A stretch of 5,790 nucleotides of DNA from the NCBI GenBank assembly GCA_029263945.1, contig JARIDM010000075.1, forward strand, positions 1-5,790, given 5' to 3'. Under the pieces are notes generated by a model that was given only the letters and a program-made list of their open reading frames with translations, made no database searches and was not told the origin of the DNA. The DNA is from Sporosarcina sp. Its GTDB lineage: Bacteria > Bacillota > Bacilli > Bacillales_A > Planococcaceae. Numbering within the stretch: position 1 is the first letter of the stretch; every line of letters starts with the position of its first letter. The translations under genes and the position numbers were made by a program. Of this stretch, positions 1 to 5,790 are shown one piece after another.

Positions 1-2
1 TA

Positions 3-137
3 CCACAATAACATAAAAGCCATCTATGAAAAACCTACAGCGAATATCATCCTCAATGGGGAAAAGCTCTCAGCCTTTCCCCATTGAGGATGATATTCGC
101 TGTAGGTTTTTCATAGATGGCTTTTATGATATTGTAG
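3..137. repeat. Long near-perfect inverted repeat at the window edge
   Basis: Base i pairs with base 140-i. Arms 12-64 and 76-128 are perfectly complementary over 53 bp. An inner 66-68/72-74 extension follows an A/C mismatch (65/75) and leaves a 3-base loop (69-71). An outer extension to 3/137 has mismatches at 11/129 and 4/136. The right arm runs into the hydrolase reading frame, and the left arm is its reverse complement. No transposase or flanking target-site duplication is visible. The short loop, lack of other content and position at the very edge fit a foldback (chimeric read or contig-end artefact). A real inverted duplication cannot be excluded. The mismatches lie only at the outer end and in the loop. 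Confidence 0.93.
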
Positions 138-700
138 AGGCATTAAATTTAAAGGAAGTAATTTTTGTGGGGCATTCCGTTAGTTCAATGATTGGATTGT
201 TGTCCGTACTTGAAAAACCAGATTATTTTGAAAAATTAGTTATGATTGGACCATCACCTTGCTACTTAAACACAGAAGATGGATACAAAGGTGGCTTTGA
301 TGAGAGTGATGTAAATGATTTGTTAGAAATGATGGAAATGAACTTTTCTGGTTGGGCAAGTTATATGGCACCAATAGGCATGCATCAAGGAAAGGATACT
401 GTTCAAACTAAAGAGTTAGAACAAACATTTAACTCCAATAATCCTAATATGGCACGTGAATTTGCAGAAGCAACTTTCTTTTCTGACTGTAGAAAAAAAT
501 TATCCTTGTCTAAGATACCCACTCTTATTATGCAATGTTCTGAAGATAGCATTGTACCTTTAGAAATAGGGGAGTACTTAAATAAAAATCTTGAAAATAG
601 CACAATGCATGTGATGGATGCAAAAGGTCATTATCCACATATCAGCAATCCAGAAGAAACCATTGGAATGATAAAAAGGTATTTAAATGATGGGATTTAA
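26..700 (+). CDS. RsbQ-like alpha/beta hydrolase, N-terminus missing or replaced
   Basis: This is a cytoplasmic alpha/beta hydrolase of the RsbQ family, related to plant KAI2/D14 receptors. In B. subtilis, RsbQ acts with the PAS phosphatase RsbP in energy-stress signalling. The nucleophile elbow GHSVSS has Ser51, followed by Asp174 (CSEDSIVP) and His202 (GHYPHIS). The spacings of 123 and 28 residues equal those of B. subtilis RsbQ (Ser96, Asp219, His247, recalled from memory). Other family-like stretches are VMIGPSPCYLN, GGF, LLEMMEMNFSGWAS and FFSD. Homology is convincing from about residue 35. The first 34 residues come from the inverted repeat and lack the N-terminal strand with the oxyanion-loop motif (GFG in RsbQ), so about 45 residues are missing relative to RsbQ. 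The ATG at 26 has no ribosome binding site and an in-frame stop lies at 14-16, so this start is probably not real. The gene is either truncated or masked by an assembly artefact. The next gene starts 11 bases downstream. Confidence 0.85.
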   Translation: MKNLQRISSSMGKSSQPFPIEDDIRCRFFIDGFYDIVEALNLKEVIFVGHSVSSMIGLLSVLEKPDYFEKLVMIGPSPCYLNTEDGYKGGFDESDVNDLLEMMEMNFSGWASYMAPIGMHQGKDTVQTKELEQTFNSNNPNMAREFAEATFFSDCRKKLSLSKIPTLIMQCSEDSIVPLEIGEYLNKNLENSTMHVMDAKGHYPHISNPEETIGMIKRYLNDGI

Positions 701-704
701 GGAG
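699..704 (+). promoter_or_regulatory. Ribosome binding site of the GGDEF gene, sets the start at 712
   Basis: AAGGAG overlaps the last two bases of the hydrolase stop codon. It lies 7 bases before the ATG at 712 but only 1 base before the in-frame ATG at 706. The spacing favours 712 as the start. The tight junction suggests translational linkage of the two genes. Confidence 0.75.
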
Positions 705-711
705 AATGGAT

Positions 712-1689
712 ATGGAAGAACGGTTAAAAAATGCACCTTGCGGGTATCTCGTCCTCAATCATGATTCGTTTGTCGTGGAAGTTAACGATACTTTTTTAGC
801 GCAACTAAATTTTACAAGAAAAGAAGCAGAAGGGAAACACATAGAATGGTTTTTAAAACCCGTTAATCGTATTCTATTTCATTCTTATTTTTATCCTACA
901 ATCAATCTTGAAAAAGAGATAAATGAGTTTTTTATTAAGTTAAAAAATAAAGACGGAATAGAAGTCCCTTATTTAATGAGTGCACGCCAGTTTGAAGAGA
1001 ATGAAAAAGTAATAATCGATTGTGTCCTTTTGCCTATGAATAAACGATTAGATTATGAGTTAGAGCTGCGAAATACAAAAATTCAAATGGAACAAGCTTA
1101 TTTAGAAAAAGAAGCAGCACTGACAAATTTGGGGGATATCTATCAAGAAATAGAGAATAAACAGCAAGAATTGCTGAAAGTAAATAAACAATTAGTCAAT
1201 CTATCAAATACAGATCAGCTCACAGGTATTCCCAATAGAAGATTGTTTGAAATGAAGATGAAGGAACAAATAGTACGTTACTCAGCTAACGAAAAAATTA
1301 CCTTTTGCCTATTTATGATCGATATTGATCATTTTAAAAAAATAAATGATCAATATGGACATCTAATTGGAGATAGTGTTTTAATAAAAATTGCTCAAAT
1401 GATTCAAGAGCTTATTCCCGTTGAAGGAATGGTTGCTAGGTATGGAGGAGAGGAATTCATAGTCATTCTTCCTTATTTAAAAGAAGAAAAAATGTTTGAA
1501 GTAGCTCAAAAAATAAATGAAAGTATCGAAAAAGCTAACTGGGTAAAAATAGATGGTGTAACAGTTAGTGTAGGGGTATCTGATTTCCAGACAGGAGATA
1601 CAAGAGACACTATTGTTGAAAGAGCAGATCTGGCCCTGTATAAAGCGAAGAGAAATGGACGGAATCAAGTAGTTCACTCCTCAAATTAA
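712..1689 (+). CDS. PAS - coiled-coil - GGDEF protein, probable diguanylate cyclase
   Basis: This is a 325-residue soluble protein with no membrane segment, likely making c-di-GMP from two GTP. Residues about 5-108 form a PAS domain (CGYLVLNHD, VNDTFL, then a KDGIEVPYL strand) of the type found in RsbP. Residues about 113-165 are a charged, heptad-like coiled coil or signalling helix. The GGDEF domain runs from about 166 to the end. It has DQLTGIPNRR, the metal and substrate region DIDHFKKIND (204-213), the active-site loop RYGGEEF (243-249) and the closing ALYKAKRNGRN. GGEEF is an active-type signature. The upstream inhibitory RxxD site is absent (PVEG at 236-239), so product inhibition through that site is not expected. 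No EAL domain is present. An ATG at 706 would add two residues but sits too close to the AAGGAG. The gene is probably co-transcribed with the RsbQ-like hydrolase, which is the likely partner of its PAS domain by analogy with RsbQ-RsbP (inference). Confidence 0.93.
   Translation: MEERLKNAPCGYLVLNHDSFVVEVNDTFLAQLNFTRKEAEGKHIEWFLKPVNRILFHSYFYPTINLEKEINEFFIKLKNKDGIEVPYLMSARQFEENEKVIIDCVLLPMNKRLDYELELRNTKIQMEQAYLEKEAALTNLGDIYQEIENKQQELLKVNKQLVNLSNTDQLTGIPNRRLFEMKMKEQIVRYSANEKITFCLFMIDIDHFKKINDQYGHLIGDSVLIKIAQMIQELIPVEGMVARYGGEEFIVILPYLKEEKMFEVAQKINESIEKANWVKIDGVTVSVGVSDFQTGDTRDTIVERADLALYKAKRNGRNQVVHSSN
1322..1356. repeat. 13-bp perfect inverted repeat inside the GGDEF coding region
   Basis: ATATTGATCATTT (1322-1334) and its exact reverse complement (1344-1356) flank the 9-base spacer TAAAAAAAT. 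The repeat lies over codons for the conserved DIDHFKKINDQYG stretch. It could form a stable mRNA hairpin, or be a by-product of AT-rich codon choice for conserved residues. No T-run follows. Confidence 0.6.
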
Positions 1690-1720
1690 TGGTAAGAAGA
1701 GAGTTTTGTGAATGCTTATG

Positions 1721-1756
1721 AAAAATACTTGTAGAAAGATAAAACAAGTATTTTTT
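1721..1756 (+). terminator. Rho-independent terminator of the hydrolase-GGDEF unit
   Basis: AAAAATACTTG (1721-1731) pairs with CAAGTATTTTT (1745-1755), an 11-bp stem with a 13-base loop, ending in a run of six T (1751-1756). It lies 31 bases after the GGDEF stop codon. The stem is AU-rich with only two GC pairs, so efficiency may be moderate. The A-run before and T-run after could let it act in both directions. Confidence 0.75.
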
Positions 1757-1783
1757 CTATTGTAAATTGATATGTGGTATACT
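1755..1783 (+). promoter_or_regulatory. Predicted extended -10 promoter for pth-mfd
   Basis: TATACT (1778-1783) is preceded by TGTGG, matching the extended -10 pattern TRTGN. Seventeen bases upstream is only a weak -35 (TTCTAT, 1755-1760), as extended -10 promoters tolerate. Transcription would start near 1790, giving a leader of about 118 nt before pth. This is the vegetative-sigma type and no sigma-B motif is seen. Confidence 0.6.
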
Positions 1784-1907
1784 TAAAAAAATAGTACTGG
1801 ACGAAGATAATTTCGTGCGGCATTTTTTTGCGTACAATTCTTAAGCTGTCCAATAAAAGTGAACGGTAAAATGTTAAAAGAAATTAAAAAAATGGAGAAT
1901 AAGAGAT
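1784..1907 (+). other. Untranslated leader of pth with weak secondary structure
   Basis: No gene is visible here. ACGAAG (1801-1806) can pair with TTTCGT (1811-1816) around an ATAA loop, with one G-U pair. A run of seven T follows at 1823-1829, separated from the stem by six bases. Alternatively TGGAC (1798-1802) pairs with GTCCA (1848-1852) and encloses the region; the two pairings share two bases and compete. This loosely resembles an attenuator, but no known riboswitch or T-box motif was recognised. GGAG at 1894-1897, 10 bases before the ATG, is the pth ribosome binding site. Confidence 0.3.
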
Positions 1908-2474
1908 ATGAAAATGATTGTAGGCCTAGGAAATCCTGGTGCAAAATATGCAAATACAAAACACAACATAGGGTTTATGGTGTTAGACGAGTTTGCAGAA
2001 AAAAATAATTTGACCTTTAATAAAAGTAAGTTTGAAGCTCTTTATACAGAGACATTTATCGGAACAGAAAAAGTTTTGTTAGTTAAACCTCAAACCTTTA
2101 TGAATGATTCTGGTCGTGCGGTGAGATCGTTAATGGATTATTTCGCTGTAGCAATAGAGGATATTATGATTGTTTATGATGATTTAGATTTACCAGCTGG
2201 TAAAATCAGATTAAGACAAAAAGGGAGCGCTGGTGGACATAATGGAATAAAAAGTTTAATACAGCATCTTGGAACGTCTGATTTTAATCGCATTCGTATA
2301 GGTATTGATCGTCCATTCTTTAATCAAACGGTAATAAATCATGTTTTAAGTGGATTTTCAAAAGAAAAAGAAGACATTATTGGATTTGCGATTAAGGATG
2401 GTGCAGCTGCTATAGACTACTGGGTCAGCGGGCATCCTTTTATTGATACAATGAATCAATACAATAAAAAATAG
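1908..2474 (+). CDS. pth: Peptidyl-tRNA hydrolase (Pth)
   Basis: This cytoplasmic enzyme cleaves the ester bond between peptide and tRNA in peptidyl-tRNAs that drop off ribosomes, and so recycles tRNA. It is normally essential. The 188-residue length is standard for bacterial Pth. Visible signatures are the N-terminal VGLGNPG (5-11), the KHNIGF segment with the catalytic His19, PQTFMNDSG (61-69) with substrate-binding Asn66, YDDLDLPAGK (90-99) with Asp91 at the position of the catalytic-site Asp, and the GSAGGHNGIKS stretch with Asn112. The start is fixed by MKMIVGLGNPG, which matches the usual Pth beginning, and by GGAG 10 bases upstream. The gene has its own predicted promoter at 1755-1783. 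It is followed after 73 bases by mfd, a common order in Lactobacillales. Nothing looks damaged. Confidence 0.98.
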   Translation: MKMIVGLGNPGAKYANTKHNIGFMVLDEFAEKNNLTFNKSKFEALYTETFIGTEKVLLVKPQTFMNDSGRAVRSLMDYFAVAIEDIMIVYDDLDLPAGKIRLRQKGSAGGHNGIKSLIQHLGTSDFNRIRIGIDRPFFNQTVINHVLSGFSKEKEDIIGFAIKDGAAAIDYWVSGHPFIDTMNQYNKK

Positions 2475-2477
2475 AAT

Positions 2478-2523
2478 AGATGAACAAGAAGCCCAGTAAG
2501 AATCTGAGCTTCTTTTATCATCT
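2478..2523 (+). terminator. Stem-loop between pth and mfd, weak terminator or attenuator
   Basis: AAGAAGC (2486-2492) pairs with GCTTCTT (2508-2514). After a C/A mismatch, CAG pairs with CTG around a 7-base loop (2497-2503). An outer AGATGA/TCATCT pairing (2478-2483/2518-2523) can extend it. Only four T in a row (2513-2516) follow, two of them within the stem, so termination is probably partial and mfd can receive read-through from pth. No convincing separate mfd promoter is seen in the gap. Confidence 0.55.
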
Positions 2524-2532
2524 GAAAACAAA

Positions 2533-2550
2533 AAAGGAGTCTATATAGTG
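2533..2550 (+). promoter_or_regulatory. Ribosome binding site and GTG start of mfd
   Basis: AAAGGAG (2533-2539) lies 8 bases before the GTG at 2548. No in-frame ATG nearby fits the family's N-terminus; the first Met codons come at about residues 86 and 91, well inside the conserved domain. This fixes a GTG start for mfd. Confidence 0.85.
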
Positions 2551-5500
2551 GGAGATATCAATACATTTTTAGCTGAGTCGCCTGACGTAAAGGGCTTGTT
2601 GGCAGGAATTGGTGAACAAAAAGTTCAATTAGTTACAGGATTAGCGGGTTCGGCTAGAACTCTAATTACACACACAATTTTAGAGAAAAAGAAACGACCC
2701 ATTATTTTAATTACACACAATTTGTTTCATGCTCGACAACTATTAGAAGATTTTTCAGGTTTTATCGCTGAAGAATATTTGCATTTATTTCCAGTGGAGG
2801 AAATGCTTTATGCGGAAATGTCTATTTCATCTCCGGAAGCTAGGACAGAGAGAGTAGCGGCTCTAGATTTTTTAATTTCTGGAAAACCTGGAATAGTTAT
2901 TGTTCCGTTAGCTGGAATTCGAAAATTATTGCCGCCAAAAAAAATATGGGAAAATGCTCGCTTCGAGGTACAATTAGGAGGCGAATTAGACGTATCAGGT
3001 ATGGCTCGAAAACTAGTAGATATGGGATATATAAGGCAACAACTTGTTGGTAGCCCAGGAGAATTTAGTATACGTGGTGGGATTATTGATATATATCCTC
3101 TTACGGAAGAACATCCTATTCGTATTGATTTATTTGATGTAGAAGTTGATTCTTTGCGCTTTTTTGATGCAGACAACCAACGTTCAATTAAAAATGTTGA
3201 GTCTATAACTATTTTGCCAGCTATTGATACGCTTTACACTCATGATTTACTTCAAAGTGCTGCTCCAAATTTTTCAAGAGCAGTAGCTGCCAATATAGAA
3301 TTGTTAAAAGACGCAGATGCGAAACAAACATTTACACAATACATCACTCCTATCATGGATGCCTTCGACAAGGGCGAACCGATAGATCAGTTGGCATTAT
3401 TTACTGATTATCTCTATTCTGAACCGATGAGTATTTTAGATTATATTAGTAAAAAAAGTATTGTTATATTAGATGAATACCCACGTATTATGGAAACAGA
3501 ACGGCAATTGATAAAAGAGGAAACAGAGTGGGTTACAGAAAAGCTTTCAGAAAATCGTATTTTACGAGAACAAGTTTTTTCTAATGACTTTCGTACAAAA
3601 ATTAAAACTGTTAAACAAGATGTGTTATATTTTTCACTTTTCCAAAAAGGTATGGGAAACCTACGTTTTTCACAAATTCATCCTTTCTCCTATCGCAATA
3701 CACAACAATTTTTTGGACAAATGCCGTTATTGAAAACAGAAATGGATCGTTGGATAAAACAAAACAATACAGTTATCGTAATGGTGCCTACTGATGAACG
3801 AGCAAAAAAAGTTCAGCAAATTTTTAAAGACTTTGAGATAGTTAGTAAAGTTGTTAAACCGAAAAAAATTGAAGTTGGAAAAGTTCAGATTTTGAAAGGA
3901 ACAATTCAAAATGGGTTTGAGTTACCAACGGATAAATTGGTTTTACTGACTGAACGCGAATTGTTTAATAAAGTAACGAAAAAATCCCCTAGACGTCAAA
4001 CGTTGTCAAATGCAGAGAGACTAAAAAGTTACAATGAACTTAATCCTGGTGACTTTGTTGTTCACGTAAATCATGGGATTGGTAAATATACAGGAATGGA
4101 AACGTTAACGATTGATGGTATACATCAAGACTACATGTCCATAATCTATAAAGATGAAGCTAAGCTATTTATACCTGTTACACAATTAAACTTATTGCAA
4201 AAGTATGTATCTTCAGAAGCTAAAACACCAAAGATAAATAAATTAGGTGGAACAGAATGGGCTAAAACAAAGAAAAAAGTTGCTAGTAAAATTGAAGATA
4301 TAGCAGATGAATTAATAGAACTTTACGCAGCTCGCGAACAAGAGGTTGGTTATTCCTTTCCTCCTGATAATGATTACCAACAGGAGTTCGAAAATGCCTT
4401 TCCTTATACGGAAACTCCGGATCAGTTACGCAGTACAGCTGAGATTAAACACGATATGGAAAGCAAAAAACCAATGGATCGTTTGCTAGTTGGAGATGTA
4501 GGTTATGGCAAAACTGAAGTAGCTATGCGTGCGATCTTCAAAGCCGTTCAAGAAGGAAAACAAGCGGCATTTTTAGTGCCAACAACTATATTAGCTCAGC
4601 AACATTACGAAACGTTGAAGCAGCGATTTGCTGAATTTCCGATTGAAATTGGTTTGTTAAGCCGATTTAGAACAAAAAAACAACAAGCTGAAACAATTGA
4701 AGGAATAAGAAAAGGCCAAGTAGATATTGTAATAGGAACTCACCGAATTCTATCTAAAGATATTGAGTTTCAAGATATCGGGCTACTAATTGTAGATGAG
4801 GAACAAAGATTTGGTGTTAAGCACAAAGAAAAATTAAAGCAATTAAAGTCTCAAGTGGATGTTTTAACCTTAACAGCTACTCCTATACCAAGAACCTTGC
4901 ATATGTCGATGCTGGGTGTACGTGATTTATCGATTATTGAAACCCCGCCGGCTAATCGCTATCCTATTCAAACGTATGTTATGGAACAAAATCTCGGAGC
5001 TGTTCGGGAAGCTATTGAGCGTGAAATGGCAAGAGGGGGACAAGCATTTTATCTGCATAACCGTGTGGCAACTATCGAAAAGAAAGTTGAAGAATTGAAG
5101 CAATTGATTCCTGAAGCTAGAATTGGATTTGCTCATGGACAAATGACTGAAAATCAGTTAGAAAATGTGCTCTTTCAATTTATTGAAGGGGAATACGATG
5201 TGCTAGTGACTACGACAATTATCGAAACGGGAGTAGATATTACTAACGTGAATACTCTTTTTGTTGAAAATGCAGATCATATGGGATTGTCTCAACTCTA
5301 TCAGTTGAGAGGCCGAGTTGGACGAAGCAACCGAGTAGCTTATGCTTATTTCTTATATCAAGCAGATAAAGTTTTAAATGAGATTAGTGAAAAAAGATTG
5401 CAAGCAATTAAAGACTTTACAGAATTAGGCTCAGGATTTAAAATTGCTATGCGTGATTTATCTATTCGTGGAGCAGGGAATTTATTAGGGTCTCAGCAAC

Positions 5501-5790
5501 ATGGCTTTATTGATTCTGTCGGATTTGATTTGTATTCAGAAATGTTAAGTGAAGCAGTAGCTCGAAAACGTGGTCTAGAAGAAAAAGAAGAAAAAACGCA
5601 AGTCGAAATTGATTTAGGAATAAATGCATATCTGCCAGGTACCTATATTGAAGATGAACGTCAAAAAATTGAAGTGTATAAAAGAATCCGTGAGTTGCGT
5701 GATGAAGAAACATATATACAGTTGCAAGATGAAATCATTGACCGCTTTGGTGAATACCCAGATGAAGTTGCTGATTTGTTAGTTATTGGT
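2548..5790 (+). CDS. mfd: Transcription-repair coupling factor Mfd, 3' end cut by the window
   Basis: Mfd is a DNA translocase that removes RNA polymerase stalled at DNA damage and recruits UvrA to begin nucleotide excision repair. The frame is open for 1081 codons from GTG 2548 to the window end, with no stop or frameshift. The family is about 1150-1180 residues, so roughly 90-100 C-terminal residues lie outside. The UvrB-like N-terminal module comes first, with a degenerate Walker A (GLAGSART, 31-38, lacking the usual GKT, as in the family) and the SPEARTERVAAL and EFSIRGGIIDIYP stretches. The RNA-polymerase interaction (CarD-like) domain is at about 492-556 (PGDFVVHVNHGIGKYTGM). The superfamily 2 motor carries Walker A GDVGYGKTE (649-657), DEEQRFG (750-756), TATPIPRT (776-783) and QLYQLRGRVGR (916-926). 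The translocation (TRG) region follows (FKIAMRDLSIRGAGNLLG). The C-terminal D7 domain, which masks UvrA binding, has just begun. It is probably transcribed with pth. Confidence 0.98.
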   Translation, partial: MGDINTFLAESPDVKGLLAGIGEQKVQLVTGLAGSARTLITHTILEKKKRPIILITHNLFHARQLLEDFSGFIAEEYLHLFPVEEMLYAEMSISSPEARTERVAALDFLISGKPGIVIVPLAGIRKLLPPKKIWENARFEVQLGGELDVSGMARKLVDMGYIRQQLVGSPGEFSIRGGIIDIYPLTEEHPIRIDLFDVEVDSLRFFDADNQRSIKNVESITILPAIDTLYTHDLLQSAAPNFSRAVAANIELLKDADAKQTFTQYITPIMDAFDKGEPIDQLALFTDYLYSEPMSILDYISKKSIVILDEYPRIMETERQLIKEETEWVTEKLSENRILREQVFSNDFRTKIKTVKQDVLYFSLFQKGMGNLRFSQIHPFSYRNTQQFFGQMPLLKTEMDRWIKQNNTVIVMVPTDERAKKVQQIFKDFEIVSKVVKPKKIEVGKVQILKGTIQNGFELPTDKLVLLTERELFNKVTKKSPRRQTLSNAERLKSYNELNPGDFVVHVNHGIGKYTGMETLTIDGIHQDYMSIIYKDEAKLFIPVTQLNLLQKYVSSEAKTPKINKLGGTEWAKTKKKVASKIEDIADELIELYAAREQEVGYSFPPDNDYQQEFENAFPYTETPDQLRSTAEIKHDMESKKPMDRLLVGDVGYGKTEVAMRAIFKAVQEGKQAAFLVPTTILAQQHYETLKQRFAEFPIEIGLLSRFRTKKQQAETIEGIRKGQVDIVIGTHRILSKDIEFQDIGLLIVDEEQRFGVKHKEKLKQLKSQVDVLTLTATPIPRTLHMSMLGVRDLSIIETPPANRYPIQTYVMEQNLGAVREAIEREMARGGQAFYLHNRVATIEKKVEELKQLIPEARIGFAHGQMTENQLENVLFQFIEGEYDVLVTTTIIETGVDITNVNTLFVENADHMGLSQLYQLRGRVGRSNRVAYAYFLYQADKVLNEISEKRLQAIKDFTELGSGFKIAMRDLSIRGAGNLLGSQQHGFIDSVGFDLYSEMLSEAVARKRGLEEKEEKTQVEIDLGINAYLPGTYIEDERQKIEVYKRIRELRDEETYIQLQDEIIDRFGEYPDEVADLLVIG

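Noticed and set aside
3..137. Terminal inverted repeats of an insertion sequence, or an attachment site
   Set aside because: The arms are almost contiguous with no transposase between or beside them and no visible target duplication. Foldback or local inverted duplication fits better.
1712..1765. 17-codon ORF between the GGDEF gene and pth
   Set aside because: It runs through the terminator hairpin, has no properly spaced ribosome binding site and resembles nothing known.
1760..1783. TTGTAA as the -35 box for the TATACT -10
   Set aside because: The spacer would be only 12 bases, so the extended -10 reading with a weak -35 is preferred.
1784..1907. Known riboswitch (c-di-GMP type or T-box) in the pth leader
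   Set aside because: No diagnostic conserved motif was recognised, and the region is short with weak stems.
2808..3176. Open reverse-strand frame of 122 codons inside mfd
   Set aside because: It lies fully over conserved Mfd coding sequence, has low-complexity, family-less protein sequence, and no convincing ribosome binding site. The other short reverse frames inside the hydrolase, GGDEF and mfd genes were rejected for the same reasons.
4916..5098. 60-codon + strand ORF inside mfd
   Set aside because: It is out of frame with the conserved helicase motifs of Mfd and has no independent support.

Overview
The window is low-GC, forward-strand DNA with strong AAGGAG-type ribosome binding sites and the gene order pth-mfd. 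This suggests a Firmicute, most likely of the order Lactobacillales. A Carnobacterium- or Enterococcus-like host is a guess from protein style and cannot be settled from the sequence alone. All four supported genes lie on the + strand.

Left part (1-1760): a two-gene signalling unit. The first gene encodes an alpha/beta hydrolase of the RsbQ family, with Ser, Asp and His triad residues at the RsbQ spacing. Its N-terminal part is missing and replaced by an almost perfect inverted repeat at the window edge (positions 3-137, 53 bp uninterrupted). Eleven bases later comes a PAS - coiled-coil - GGDEF protein, a probable diguanylate cyclase. In Bacillus subtilis, RsbQ works with RsbP, a PAS - coiled-coil - PP2C phosphatase that feeds the sigma-B pathway. 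Here the same sensor pair appears joined to a c-di-GMP-producing output. A hairpin with a T-run closes the unit.

Middle (1690-1907): a 218-base gene-free stretch. It holds the terminator, an extended -10 promoter (TATACT) and a leader of about 120 nt with some possible secondary structure.

Right part (1908-5790): housekeeping genes. pth (peptidyl-tRNA hydrolase, complete, 188 aa) recycles peptidyl-tRNA from stalled translation. mfd (transcription-repair coupling factor) starts at a GTG at 2548 and runs off the right end after 1081 codons without a stop. A stem-loop with a short T-run between them may partly reduce read-through, but they are probably co-transcribed.

The most interesting content is the RsbQ-like hydrolase paired with a GGDEF protein. 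The main caution is the edge palindrome, which may be an assembly or amplification foldback artefact that makes the hydrolase look broken.
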